NCBI GenBank assembly: GCA_025602905.1
Contig: JAHLKI010000028.1
Location: 124,001 to 188,000, forward strand
Origin: Phlyctochytrium arcticum
Lineage: Eukaryota > Chytridiomycota > Chytridiomycetes > Chytridiales > Chytridiaceae
Direction: 5' to 3'
DNA: 64,000 bases
Both the position numbers and the translations under genes were made by a program. Position 1 is the first letter of the stretch. Every line of letters starts with the position of its first letter. This document shows positions 1-11,946 of this stretch, in pieces. The notes under the pieces were generated by a model. It had not been told where the DNA came from, made no database searches, and saw nothing but the letters and a program-made list of their open reading frames with translations.

Positions 1-983
1 GTTGGAATCACCGGTGAGGATACAGGAGCGGTCTCGCATGGCGACATGAACTGCGAATTTGGCAGATTCCCGCACCACCGCCATCCTTGCACCTCCTTCG
101 TCCGTCCCTTTCCCTCTCTCCCCAATCGCGGTATGAGACTTGCCGTGTTCAAACACTGTCGTGGCGCTGGTGGTGGAGAAGACATCAGGAGGGGGAAGAC
201 AAGGTTAATAAGTTGCTTGCCTATTGGGTACTCAACGACGAGCATCGGTCCGAGATTGACTTTGAAGTTAGCAAGATCGCCGGCTGACTGACAGCTGTGG
301 TAGCGTCGATCTCTTTCGTAGTTCGATCCCAGCGCGGAGTCCGCAGGTGAGTCGTGACGCCAATGTCCCTGCACCACGATGAATACTTGTTAGCAGTGTA
401 GCAAACAAGTGATGGCCCCCTCCTCTGAGGACGCCCTATATAAACTAAACTCCTGATTCGTTGGGCCCAACTTCAACTTTCGGATCACAGCAGCGGGTAA
501 TCTTTGACATTATTTTCTTGTACCGTTGCATTGCTTTCCATTGCCATTACTCTTACTTTGCTTTCCGCCAATGCTATTGTCACTACTGTAGCTTTGCCTT
601 TGCCGCTACATTTGCCCTCTTCTGTACTCCTCTTGCTCTGTTGCCGGCTCGCTCGGTGCCACTACTTAAGTGCCTTGCTTGCGTTTATTGCCCTCTTCGA
701 CGATGCCATTTACCCTGTCTGCCATTGCTGTTGCTCTCTAGCTTTTGTTAACACCGTGAAAATATGCCGAGGTCTTCGCAAATCAATCTGCAGCTGTGTC
801 GTCGGAGTTCAGGTCAGAGTTCAGGTCGGAGTTCGCGAAACAGCTACGAAACTGTTTAATCAAGACAAATTCGGCTTAAATGAGACAAGTCACATGACCA
901 ACTCGCGACCGACGAGCCCATTTTCGCATTGCGATACAATTGATTGAAGCCCTCTCATCTCCCACGCCAATACAGAGCTTTTG
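1..983. other. Upstream region, no supported gene
   Basis: I see no recognisable protein or RNA here. A TATA-like stretch (ctatataaac, near 436) precedes a 147-codon open frame (504-947) that begins with a hydrophobic, signal-peptide-like stretch. Its composition comes from repetitive 'tgccattgc'-type sequence and it resembles nothing I know, so I do not call it a gene. Confidence 0.4.
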
Positions 984-1323
984 GTAAGTGAGGATCCAGC
1001 TACTGCCCCATTGGACGAGACGTGAACGGTGCGAGGATTCTGGATGACGGATGGATGCAACTTTCCGTGGACGAACGGCGAATCAGAATGATGGATGGAT
1101 GGATGGATGGATTAGCAGTAGAAGTGAAAGTGCACTGAATGGTGGAATGCGTGGAATTGGCAGAACCTAACGACTGAAAGAAAGAACATGCGCAATTGCT
1201 AGCCTGGACTGCGAGGGGATTGGAAATGTGTTTGCTGAGCGGCTTCGGCCAACAACGACAAAGGCCATTGTCAAAATCTGTCCACCCTCGATCTTATCGG
1301 CTAACATGGTTCTCTACTTTCAG
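984..1323 (+). other. 5'UTR intron of the uL6 gene (predicted)
   Basis: A consensus donor (ttg|gtaagtgagg) at 984 and a pyrimidine-rich acceptor (ctctactttcag) ending at 1323 define a roughly 340-base intron just upstream of the uL6 start codon at 1341. Ribosomal protein genes often carry an intron at or near the start. A short GGAT microsatellite (about 1090-1112) lies inside. The assignment rests on splice-site sequence only. Confidence 0.5.
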
Positions 1324-1340
1324 GCCGGAAACTCTCAGTC

Positions 1341-1965
1341 ATGAAGTCCATCTCTCAAGAAACGGATGTTATTATCCCTGAGGGCGTGACTGTTGATGTC
1401 AAGTCCCGTCGTGTCCGCGTCAAGGGCCCCCGTGGTACCCTTCACAAGGAACTGAAGCACGTCAACATGGAGATTACGCGCATCTCCGCCACCAAGCTGA
1501 ACATCAAAGTTTGGCACGGTGTCCGCAAGCACAACGCTTGCATCCGTACCATCGCTTCCCACATCAAGAACATGATCACCGGTGTCACCAAGGGATTCGA
1601 GTACAAGATGCGATTCGTCTACGCCCATTTCCCCATCAACGTCAATGTAGTTGACGATGGTTCGGAAGTTGAGATCCGTAACTTCTTGGGAGAGAAGCGA
1701 ATTCGTCGCATCAAGATGTTGGGTGGTGTCAAGATCGAGCACTCCACTGCCCAGAAGGATGAGATTATCTTGACCGGAAACGACATTGACAACGTTTCTC
1801 AGTCTGCCGCCTCCATCCAGCAGTCCACCAACGTCCGTAACAAGGATATCCGTAAGTTCTTGGACGGTATCTACGTTTCCGAGAAGGTAAGCTCAATTCT
1901 CCCATTTCTGAACATGAATGCCATTATTAACTCTTTCTCAATAGGGTCTCTTGGTCAAGGATTAG
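1341..1965 (+). CDS. RPL9: Large-subunit ribosomal protein uL6 (eukaryotic L9)
   Basis: Structural protein of the 60S ribosome. The CDS joins 1341-1886 and 1945-1965, giving 188 residues, close to the roughly 190 usual for eukaryotic L9. The first exon shows family landmarks in order: VKGPRGTL near the N-terminus, YAHFPINV mid-protein, EIRNFLGEK, and [15 protein letters not shown] near the end. The 58-base intron (gtaagc...caatag) splits the last codons. Splicing yields a short tail GLLVKD, whereas reading through would add an unrelated extension. The ATG follows a probable 5'UTR intron. The gene looks intact and is a good host anchor. Confidence 0.95.
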
Positions 1966-3449
1966 ATTTGATTTGGGGGGTTCCGGGAGTCTTTTGTATC
2001 TATAAAAAAAATACATTTCAGGCTGATCCCTTTCGTCGAGGCCAAACATCGAAAGGGGCGATAACTGCCATTCCGTATACTCTGGTTCCACATTGGCCTC
2101 TTTACCCGCTGTGTTTTTCATTGTGTGTTTCGGTAGCGTAGGTGCATAGCATAGTCCCTGAGCGTAGTTTGGAGAGTGCACCGGATCACCACTGGCACTT
2201 TGGCATATCCGGTGCACTGTTCTCATGTCTAGCTTTAGCATTCCTAGGATAGCGTACAGTAGTAGCCGTCTCTAGGATCCCTCGCATGCTGAAAAAGGCT
2301 GGATCGGCTTCAATAAAATACAGCTTCAATACAGCACCAAAAGTCTCCATATCCAATGTGTCTTCACCCTTTGTGGAGTGTGAGGAACGGAATACCAAAG
2401 CATTTTGAGCCCAACCAAAATACCTGGGTATCTGTTTAGCCAAGGATATGAGACATATATGAGCAATTGGAACATCATATAATAGACTGGATGCTTCCCC
2501 TCTCAGGGCCATCGACCGTTTACAGTCAAGATTTCGCCTGCCACTCACGTAGGGCTCCTAAATCTGAGGGTGGGAATCAGAATGTGCTGCGCAAGACGCG
2601 TGAACAATTGTTGATAAACTCACTTGCCACGATTGCTTCCTCTTCGTCGCACTCATTTGCCAGCACCTCCCGTACATCGAGATGCTGTTCATCGAGTTCA
2701 ATTGTCATTTGTGGTTATCATCAGGGGGGACGGTGATGGACTTTTGCGGAAAATCTATTCGTGTCCTAAAGAGTCGTTTGAGGGGAGACTCTTTGTTCAT
2801 GCGAGTGCGGAATAGGAGGTGGAAACACGGCACAATCTCAAACTATTCGATGGATAGTAAGAGTGTTTACTTTTGACCTCAGTGCACATCCCAGATGTTT
2901 AGAGGGTGTTCTTGTGACTGTGCCCCCATGCAACATTCCCACATTGTTAGCTGAACAAGTCAGTCTCAAATGAGGAGCACCGCCGAAAAGAAGATAAATG
3001 AGAGGCAAGGCGGCTATGAAGCAGGGGAGATTGTGAACAATATGAAGAAAGAAGTCTATTTCGCCGGGGCGTGTAATCATGAGACTGGCAATTTTCTCCC
3101 TGACCACAGGGGAAGTCTCTTTGATGCCATTTTCCCAAATAAGTATTTGAACAGGTCAGTCTCTCTCATGCAACGAATTCAATTTGTAGAAATGGGTAGA
3201 CTTTCAATACGTGCTCAATAAGCAGTATTTCCCGACTCAGTGACCGTATCGATGTTAAGACAAACTACAACTCACTTTGATTATTTTAGTAAGGTTGTGG
3301 TGTATAACGGATTATGAGAGTGAGCCAGGATCTGACTATTTGAGTCACCGCCTTCCATCTATGCTACCCCAAACAGTTCTCGGGGCTAGTAGTACTCGGA
3401 GTTGACAACGCATGTATCCAGCACAGGGTTCATAGTTATTATATTTAAG
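1966..3449. other. Intergenic or decayed sequence
   Basis: After the uL6 stop there is 3'UTR-like sequence and then about 1.4 kb without a gene I recognise. The minus strand from 2548 to 2186 encodes a 120-codon frame of fairly normal composition (for example YFGWAQNALVFRSSHS). It may be a fragment of an older gene, but it has no family resemblance I can name and no clear splice context. Confidence 0.35.
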
Positions 3450-3770
3450 TTACAAAAGCATCAAGCGTGAGGGCTCAAGCTGGCTACAACCAAAACAAAA
3501 CAAACCAAAATCAGTCAATTCAAATTCTGCCCCGACCTGGCCAAGATATTCATCGGCGGAGTCGGCGTCAATTCCCATCACTTTAAAGACGAGTCTCGCG
3601 TATTCTTTTTTGGTACACATCATGTTGATGTATGAAAACGGGATGCTGTCAACCTCGCGCCAGATGTGGTCAATATAGTTGGCATCAAAGTATGGCAGGG
3701 TCCATGTGTTCTTAACGGATTTGTCAAGGGATTCATAGGCTTTCTTCACTTGACCACGAATTTCAGACTT
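3450..3770 (-). pseudogene. Unrecognised coding fragment
   Basis: A 99-codon minus-strand frame of protein-like composition (motifs DANYIDHIWREVD, DADSADEYLGQ). The frame stays open a little upstream of its first Met, so it may be the last exon or fragment of a longer gene. It lies just downstream of the truncated ADCY10-like copy but has no counterpart in the longer copy at 5.6-8.9 kb. I do not recognise the family. Confidence 0.3.
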
Positions 3771-3810
3771 GGACAGTCATATCAAATATAAAAGTCCGAT
3801 TCTGACATTC

Positions 3811-4820
3811 TCAATTATGGCACCAGAATTTGCCCAGACTCAATTTGACCCCCGGACAAAAAAAGACCGTGACACTGTATAGTGCAGTGATAACGGAGGA
3901 GCAGCAATCCTCGGGCAAGATGTGGCCGAAATCAAAGTTGTTTCCTTGAGGAGTTAGGATGCTGACTTGATCAATTCTGTACCTCCTCGACTCCTGAAAA
4001 GCCATGAGAAGAAACTTGATGTACAACGGCGTTCCTTCACTTCAGTGGAAGATCTGCTCAACAATGTTGAGATGGACGCCCTTGTTGAGGGATCCAGGCC
4101 AAGAGAGCATGATCAAGTCATGAGTGTCAGTCAGCGTGAGCCCTGGCACTGAATGCATCTTGAAAGAGGTCAGATTTTGTCGGTGGGCCGAAGACATATT
4201 ATGGGAAATGTCATTCTTGATATAACTTGGGAGACCGAATTCGAGCAGACCTTCGACGCCAGGAGGGTTGTGGTGGAGGATGACAAGCATTTCCTTGCTG
4301 AACAGACAGATATGGTGGACAGTGAATGGTATCAATGAGGTCTCCGTGGGCGGTAACATGGAAAGGGTGTGATCAGGTCGGTTATAGCCGATAGAGACGC
4401 TCTCTAGCATTCTACTTTGAACCGTCCAGATCGCAAATTCCGGACTTTTCTGCCCGCCCTGAACAGAAAATCCCACATTCGAGTCCGCTTCCAGCGGTAT
4501 TTGCTTAACGTTTGGGCTGTGTCAAACACATATTTTAGCTGATGGCAAAGTCCTACAATCGCGAATATAAACGTTACCTGGTTTATTTGGTGGTACGAAG
4601 TCGGGATATATGCCCTTCCGGTCCACAGCATGACCTCCAAAATTACTTCGGTGGTGATTTTGGGATGGGAAGGTTCATCAACAAAATTGCCGAGGCATAA
4701 AGCTGTCCTTCTTGATGTTCCTCCTCCAAAGCCCAGGTTAGATATGCTTGAGCCTGAAGGACTCGGCGGCAGGGAGAGAGAGTAGGGGGAATGAAGCCAT
4801 CCCCAGTGAGGGTCTCCCAT
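3811..4820 (-). pseudogene. Truncated duplicate of the ADCY10-like ATPase gene
   Basis: Minus-strand fragments match the longer gene at 5584-8935 but are broken between frames. GLTLTDTHDLIMLSWPG followed by KGVHLNIVEQIF (4042-4476) parallels GMTLTDTRDMIMISWPG and KGVHPDLVEQIF in the long copy. FQESRRYRIDQVSILTPQ (3811-4026) parallels FHESGQYRINQDRILTTQ. Its upstream flank (4843-5045) is also a repeat of the long copy's upstream flank. This is a tandem duplication in which one copy lost most of its body. No open frame spans it, so it is a pseudogene. Confidence 0.65.
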
Positions 4821-4842
4821 AATGTATTTCTCGAGGTTTGGT

Positions 4843-5045
4843 TTACGTTATAATTCATTACAAACAAAGTACGAACGGACGTTTGTCGAACGAGTGAGAG
4901 GAAAGAACAGCAGGGAACGAGAGAGTTGCATTTGATTGTGAGACGGAAGCGTAAAAGTTGCCTCTTGGTAAAGCTAAATAGTGCTCGTAGAAAAGTTATC
5001 GTATACCGTATCTTGGAAATTCTTGAAAGTTGTGTAACGTCACTA
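4843..5045. repeat. Direct repeat, upstream copy 1 (pairs with 9028-9238)
   Basis: About 200 bases are repeated with few differences at 9028-9238. Shared stretches include cattacaaacaaa, cgaacggacgttt, gaaagaacagcaggga and gaaagttgtgtaacgtcact. In both places the segment lies upstream of an ADCY10-like minus-strand gene body, so it is best read as the duplicated promoter or 5' flank. Confidence 0.75.
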
Positions 5046-5101
5046 GTTGGCTCTACGGGTTCTATATTCAATCAGATATTCAATACAAACTTGAGTAACT
5101 A

Positions 5102-5593
5102 CATAAAGTAGGACACTTTTTCCAAAATTCATAAAATAGGACACTTTTCCAGGTCCATAAGTTATAGTCTGGGCAGGAAGGTATGCGGGCAAGTCGAGAA
5201 CAGGTTCAAAGTGAAGCATCAATTGACAAAACAACCCATTTTGTCTCGGTCTCATCCAGAGGCCTGGAGAAAGTGGTCACATCCATTGGCCCTCCCCAAT
5301 CGAGAAACTCCTAATGTACTGTTGTTGGGTACTTTGTCTGGTATGTCAATTCTTTTCATACTGTTTTGACCATAATCCATTAATGTTCCATGACCAAAAT
5401 CGCTGACTTCTTCAGCTCATGTAATTCTATATGCCATATGTCTACTTTCCACAAGCCTTTCAAGCTTCTTTCTTGTTGGACCTCAACGCTGCGCAGACTA
5501 TACTTTATGGACCTGCAAAAGTGTCCTACTTTGTGAATTTTCAAAAATGTGTCCTATTTTGTGAATTTCGGTTGAAAAGTGTCCTATTTTATG
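5102..5593. mobile_element. MITE, Tc1/mariner-like
   Basis: A 492-base element with terminal inverted repeats. The left end starts cataaagtaggacact at 5102 and the right end finishes with gtgtcctattttatg at 5593, each flanked by TA (5100-5101 and 5594-5595). The inverted similarity extends inward over about 75 bases, including the 'ggtccataa...tatagtctg' part. The right arm carries an extra copy of the 'gtgtcctattttgtgaatt' unit. No transposase is encoded, so it is non-autonomous. Its right arm supplies the stop codon of the neighbouring ADCY10-like frame. Confidence 0.75.
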
Positions 5594-8500
5594 TAATCAC
5601 TATACAAAATTGCAATAAGGATGCAAAGCTCCCTGGAAATTTTTTGGTGCTTCCTGCTTCCTCTGTCCCAAAGTTTGTGGATTTTTGCCAATAGTTTGTT
5701 CTTTGGCTCGTATCGTGAAAGGTAGAGAGCCCATAGCGCCAGAAATCGGCGGAAAATGATCTTCAACGGAAAGTTGTAGCTCAAGTTGAGCCCAGTGGTG
5801 ATGCACCACATTAACTCGCGGCGACGGTCGAGACGAAGGTTAATCTCTGCCAGAATGAGTAAGGTCAAGAGCACCTTGTGCTGCCGGGCCATCTTTGGGT
5901 CACGGGCAATCAAATCGACGAGATCGGAGTCTGATGAACCATATTGGCGAGGAGATGCCGAGAAAAGATTGGCATGCAAATGCTTAGGAACCAATGAGAG
6001 ATATGCCCTTATCTCCGACTGAAAGTGGTCGCTCAGCGTCAGTCTAGGCTGATCAGCAATATCGGCTCTCTCGGCGAAGGAACCGACAAGCTCAATCCGA
6101 CTGGTTTCACGCACGCTCTTGGCTGACTTTTGATAAATGTCTCGTGCAGCGTCGAGATTTGATCGATGAACAGGATCCATCTCTTTCGCATCCTTCTGCA
6201 TTTTCTCGTAGGGAGCCTGTTCCTTACGCCATACCTTCTCGTTGGCGCGACGAGCTTTGCAAATGTCAAATTCTAAGCGGATGCAACTTGTAGGCATGGG
6301 GCATCTTAGATATTTGAGAGCTTTTAGAGCATTGATCTTTGCGCTATTAACATTGTCCTGCCACATGTAAGCCTCTGCTAAGTGGCGGTGCCAGTCCGAG
6401 CGCATGTCCGCAGTGTAGAACGTTTGATCTATTTGGTGCCGGTCAACCATCGCAAACAGCGCTTCGTAGTGCATGATAGTCTCAGAGACCAAGCGCTTTT
6501 CCCAGCAAACGCCCGCTACCTCTTCCATATATTGAATACGTTTCATGACTTGACTGTTGTCGGCCTTCTTATAATGCTCAAGCAGAGAAAAAAGGAGTAC
6601 CGGACGCAGATCCTTGTCCTTTGTGATTCGGTTTTCGTAATTTAATGCTATGTTGAGGTGAAGCTGCTGTCGTTGAGTGTCATCCATCATGTCATAGATA
6701 CAATTTCGTACAGTATTTGACTTGAATTGATAAGTAAGTCCCTCCTGTGTATCCGAGGATTCGCATCGTTTTAGAAAGCCATATTTGTCATTTTGATCAA
6801 TGTTAAAGGGCACTTGTTTCTGGTGGACTCTGAAAGCCTTGGTAGAGACAGGAGTGTCCTTGAAACATGTAACTACATCGTCAACCTGAAATCGCTCGCC
6901 TAGGGCTGAAGCAATTTTGAGGAATAATTGAAAAGTCGGGTCCAGCCCGCTGTATCGTGCAGTAATGAGGGAGCGCCCGACTCTCGAGCTTTGTCTGCCG
7001 AGTATAAGTTTGTCTTCTTGAGTAGTCAAGATCCTGTCTTGATTAATCCGGTACTGCCCCGATTCATGAAAATCCACGACATGAGCCTCAATAAATAACG
7101 GCCTCCCTTTGGATAAGCTGAAGATCTGCTCAACGAGGTCGGGATGGACGCCCTTGATGAATGCCCCGGGCCAAGAGATCATTATCATGTCGCGAGTGTC
7201 CGTCAGCGTCATCCCTTTCAGTGTATGCATCCCGAAAGAGATATCATTGTGTCGTTGCACCTTGTTGTAAACCACAGACTTGTAGCTGTAGGTGGCAATC
7301 GGTTGCGTGAATATGAAAACTGGCAAACCGTGCGGATTGCTGTTCAGAACGTCATACAAAAGTTCCCAGGAAGAAGAATCCATCCATTGACCTTCAGGAA
7401 AAGCGAGAACAATTGTATTGTTATCAAGAGCAGCTCTGATCAAGTCACACACGACCTTGCTGAGTTCTTTAATGTAGGGTTTCCCGGAGATCAGAACGCC
7501 ATGGTCCATTTGAGGAAGCTCGTATTCTCCCGGGAAAACAAGCCCAAACAAATGCGCGACGCGGGTGTCATCGTAGCCAACTCGCTGCAAAGCAATTTTA
7601 ATGGTTTCTTTCAGTGGCCTACGCTCGATCATATCTACGGCACTGAGGGGGGTCGCCAACGCTGCCTCTGGACTTTTGATCTTCTTGTCTTCTGCGACAC
7701 CTTTCAGTTTGCCTTGGCAGAAATCGGTTGTCTATTCAATTTGACTAGGTCTCATAGTGATTGAGGCAGATGATGCAGAGCGCTGCATTTCGCCTGACTC
7801 TGGAAAGGAAATGGAGATTGATTTCCGACCGGACTCCTCCGGAGATCGTTGCCCGACCGCACTCCAGATATCGCGACGTTGTGAAGGAGTAGAATGCTGT
7901 ACATCAGTTGAAGCTTCCGCGGCGGGGGCCGGCTTTGCCTGTGTATCTTCCTCCGACAAAGGGTGGGCGAAAAGGTTTCGGGTTTGGAACCTAAGTCTCT
8001 TGCATTCATGCACGTGAGCATTTGCGATCAAGTTGAATAGATCACGTAGAAGACTCCGCCAGGCAAGGCATAGAGCGGCGTCGACTTTTCGGTTTCCGTC
8101 GCACTGGCAGTACTATGGGCAAGCGAAATAAGTTAAAAGTCGAGAAGGGCGCCGATCTGGTCGGAATATGAAACGTACCACATGGCGACCTCAAAGTTGT
8201 TTGCCGCCTCTACCCTTGCATAATCGAGAAGCGTGGACAATCCTTGTCCCCCCTCTGCTTCAAAGACCAGAACTGAGCTGACGATGTGACGGTTATATGC
8301 CTTGAATTGCCGCAACTCTCTCGTAATAATGTCCTTTTCAACGTGGCGACCAACGAGCTGGCCTTTTCCCAAGGTAATGTCCGCGCTGGGAACAGGTTGA
8401 GGTGTGCTGCGCTCAGATCCGGCCAAAAAAGTAGTGCTGGTGGATCCAGGAATGTTGCTGATAGTTCCGGATGGCCCAGAGGAACTGTGCAGAGTTCCTT

Positions 8501-8935
8501 GTATGCCGACACCGGGGACCAGAGAGCCAGTCATTTTTTCGAGGAACTCTAAGTTGGCTTCTGCTTCGGACATTGCGGTACTGCTGGAAGCAACAACTTC
8601 CATGGCTGAATACATACGAGAAATTAATCAGTATCAGTTTGCGTTTTGCGATGAGGGATCGTTTACTTACCCGCTTCATTGGCTGATGTACTATGTCCTG
8701 GAGCGGCTTTTCTCTCAGAGTCTTTGAACCACCGCTGGTGCCATCGGCGAATTATCTTGTTTATGCGACGACCCATATTGATAAGATGACGGGAAAGTGA
8801 AAGGACGGTCAAAATGCGATGAGGTCCGGAATCTGAACTTGGGGGCAAAAAGAGTGGGGGGGAATGAAACGCTCCAACGGATTTCCCGATAGTTTGACCC
8901 CAGATTGATTTAGTGAGCAAGTGAGGGTCTACCAT
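5584..8935 (-). pseudogene. ADCY10-like AAA-type ATPase gene, disabled
   Basis: Resembles the ATPase/helical-repeat part of soluble adenylyl cyclase (ADCY10) and related STAND-like ATPases. No cyclase catalytic domain is visible. Exons on the minus strand: from 8935 to 8671, 8605 to 8179, then 8112 down to 5584, with 65- and 66-base GT-AG introns. Visible parts are a weak P-loop (EGGQGLSTLL), the STPLYA/WRSLLRDLF region, a Walker-B-like region ending GQWMDSSSWELL, and a long helical-repeat tail. Disabling features are a frame break near 8060, where a small insertion separates STPLYA from WRSLL; an in-frame TAG at 7732-7734 with open coding on both sides; and a 3' end inside a MITE. A small unrecognised intron could in principle remove the stop. 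Confidence 0.6.
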
Positions 8936-9027
8936 AGCTCCGTGGGACTTTCCGAGATGTGAGGGACGATCCGAAATTTTAATCGGGCCTTTCTATATAT
9001 ATCTGGATTTTTGGCCACGACATGGGG

Positions 9028-9238
9028 GTTTTGTTTACGTTGTATTTCATTACAAACAAATTACGAACGGACGTTTGGCGAACGAGTGTGAGGAAAGAAC
9101 AGCAGGGAACCAGAGAGATGCATTTAATTGTGAGACGGAAGTGTAAAAGTTGCTTCTTGGTAAAGCTATATTAGTGCTTGTAGAAAAGTTATCGTATCTT
9201 TGGAAATTCTTGAAAGTTGTGTAACGTCACTACTGGGC
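9028..9238. repeat. Direct repeat, upstream copy 2 (pairs with 4843-5045)
   Basis: Second copy of the roughly 200-base flank described at 4843-5045, here immediately upstream of the longer ADCY10-like gene on the minus strand. Together the two copies define the tandem duplication unit. Confidence 0.75.
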
Positions 9239-11545
9239 ATTATATTCAATTCAAGTTTTCAATAGGGACGCAAAACGATGGTACGATCTGCAAAATGGTT
9301 CAATGATTGGATTAGTTTTCTGGTAATTTTTTGGGACAATGAAGCGATACTTATTCATTCTAAACTCAATTTTGTAGTTCATAACAGCACTTCAGTTTGC
9401 CATAGTCAGGGGCATCCTGCATTTCCTTAGATAAATCACAAGATATGGACGGCCCGAGAATGGACTGGGATTCGAGTTCGTCAAATGCTCTACCTCTGTG
9501 CCCATAACAGCTCTTTGACAAGCTCGGGGGCAAAGACCAAATGCGTTCATTTCATACATGCTCCGTGAGAAATTTGGACAACAAAAAATACGTGCGCAGT
9601 TCTTCTTATGTAGCAAGCTGTGCATACTGGAACTTTGGTCGATTAGGTTTTTCGATTCCCGTCTTGCAGCTAAAGCCATCACAATTTGTAAAAAACTGCA
9701 GATGTATTTGTTGGCTGTTTGTGTGCAATTATCAACGTATGCGCATTGATAGCTATCATTTTTTCCATCGAGGACCATGGGAAAACTAAATAGACAAAAT
9801 AGAAGCCAATGAGAATGTCCGAATACGGTAGTAAATTAGGTGGGCGGTTCGGGATCAAAACCAAGAGCAAAAAAAGCATGATGCTAAAGCGACTCGATGG
9901 CGTATAACAAGACGGGAAAAAGTGATTCGCGAGTGCCAGACTGGACGAGTTTTTGGGCTACCGCAACGAGTATTTGCCAGTATTTGGATTGTCCGATTGT
10001 GCAAAGCCTTTGTCAAATGGTCATCGGAATTCACCGGAGGTGCATAAGTGAATCCACTATCCAGTACGCGTTCTCTGGCAGCTGTCACTCAGGATCCAGG
10101 ATCCTTCGTGTCGTAGATTTCCCACCTCAAAACTACAGTACAAGACGCTCTGTTCACCTACCACTGAATATGCTGTTACGGTCGCCACAACGCAAATACA
10201 TTGTTGGGTATCGCCAACGCCATTCCCCTGCAAAACTAGCGAGAATCCATCGGATATCGCGTCAATCAGATCGACAAGTTCTACGACCGTATGTAATGGC
10301 ACTTTCACCCAAGAGTCATTGCCTACCTGGAGATTCCGAAGTTAGATGATCTTTCTCACTCATGTCGACTTCCCGAAGGCGGCATTCTGCTGAACATTCG
10401 TGACCAATTGCGAGACAATCTGCTACACGGAAACGGAAAAGGAATGTAGGAAACTTGATCACAAGGAAAGATATGCAGGGTTCGTGCCCTCTGAGGATTA
10501 CCTGTCCACAGTATAAACTGGTCCTGGACCAAGTAGCTCAGAAACTCGCAGATGCGCTGACCCAGGAATCTCGGACCAGATCTCGAACGCTAAAAGCTTG
10601 GCCACTTTTCTGCCCACTTCCCTCCAATCTGGCGCAGCGACAAGTATGCGAACTATTGATCTTGCAAAGGATCGGTGACCTGGCACCCCTCGGACAAGGA
10701 GAGCATGTGATGACTATGCATCTGGGCAAAGATCCTTCAATGGAGGCATACGACTGGTTGGTTCCGTTTTACGACATTTCCCTGGGCGGAATTGGTCCGC
10801 GTACCCATGTGCAAAGCATTGTCAACCTGATTCAAACCGTCCAAGACCTGATGCCAATTAAAGCACGTCACCATAATATGTTGACGAGTCTATTTCTTGG
10901 ACCTTTTCGTGATGTGTACGATTTTTTGCGCCTTGGCGGTGATTCCCTTGGTGCGAATGGTCTGTTGGAAGCCAATATGACTACCAACTCTGGGAAAGAA
11001 GAACATGGAGAGAGCCAAGCTTCTGTCGGCACCGTCAGTGAGCATCCGGAAATCAGCAGCGTCAGCTTTTCGAAAAAGTAGTGTTGACGGTCAGTATATC
11101 TGTTGTGTCAAGATCATTCGAGGAGGCACAGAGGCAATGAAAGGAAACTGCATGATTGCCTCCACGACCATCTCTCCAACAATGTACTTGGGACGATTTG
11201 ACGGTAAATTTTTCTGCGCGAGGTGCTGCTGACCCACACTCATTTGCAATCCGTTGCCTTTAGGCGAAGATTTTACCCTGTATGAACTATCTTTGGGAAA
11301 GGGAGTCTTTCTTTGCTACGGAATGGGTGATTTCAAGTTGCCAACAAACCTTGGCGAGGGTTGCGCCGAATGTTGCATGAAGGCAGTGATCTTTGCTGAT
11401 CAACTGATGACAAGGGTTCGGAATGTGAGCAAAACATTCACGATGCCGGGCGTTCAAAAGGAAAGCCAGCAGCACCTGAATTCTTCTTGCCGGCGTCCCC
11501 CACGAACAACCAGTAGCTTCCAGATGCAGCGGAGGTAATTTAGAA
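9239..11545. other. Unrecognised degenerate coding region
   Basis: Several moderately long plus-strand frames (9897-10349, 10455-11081, 11254-11538) change frame repeatedly with no clean splice sites linking them. Protein-like stretches include FHPRVIAYLEIPKLDDLS, LPEGGILLNIRDQLRDN and YELSLGKGVFLCYGMGDF. This looks like one decayed gene lying between the ADCY10-like pair and the mobile island. I could not match it to a family. Confidence 0.3.
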
Positions 11546-11945
11546 AAAAATCCGCGAAATACGGCTGGACAACAGCAAAAAATTCAAACAGCTAAAGATA
11601 CGAGAAGAACAAACTCAAGTCAAAAATCCGCGAAATTTTGCTAGACAGCAGCAAAAAATTCAAACAGCTGAGGCGTAAATACGTTGACGCAATTATTTTG
11701 TTCGGATACCTAAAAAGTGTCCAGGACGCGCTCATTAAAGAACACATGACCTGTGAGCGGCTCACTCGGGTGCGTATCGGGCGCTGCAGAGCGAAGCTAA
11801 AAATTTCTAAGTCCGCAAAAAGGTGCCAGACTATGGCGAGACTATATGTGTGCAAACTACAATACTATATAGATATGTTGATTATGAAAAACAGCAGGAC
11901 GAGCTTTTTCTACTAATATATACCTTGATAGTGTTCCCCTGACGG
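11546..11945 (+). pseudogene. Charged coiled-coil-like fragment with internal repeat
   Basis: A roughly 50-base segment (11549-11598 and 11622-11672) occurs twice. Both copies read as a charged helix (IREIRLDNSKKFKQL then IREILLDSSKKFKQL) and lead into an open frame to 11916 (KSVQDALIKEHMTCERL). The frame is lost upstream. It may be the tail of the degenerate gene before it. The family is unknown. Confidence 0.3.
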
Positions 11946-11946
11946 T

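Noticed and set aside
285..335. tRNA-like arms (ctgtggtagcg ... agttcgatccc)
   Set aside because: The D-arm-like and T-arm-like parts are too close together, with no anticodon arm or acceptor pairing. It is not a tRNA gene.
504..947. 147-codon frame with a hydrophobic start, possible secreted protein
   Set aside because: The composition follows a simple repeated nucleotide pattern, another frame is equally open, and no homology is recognised.
1887..2141. Read-through extension of the uL6 frame to 2141
   Set aside because: It runs through an intron with consensus borders. The spliced product ends at 1965 at the normal length for the family.
9455..9520. Minus-strand tRNA-like sequence (ggtagagcatttgac ... 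ctcgaatccc)
   Set aside because: It resembles pol III A and B boxes but lacks the anticodon and variable region. It could be a tRNA pseudogene or SINE head; the evidence is too thin to annotate.
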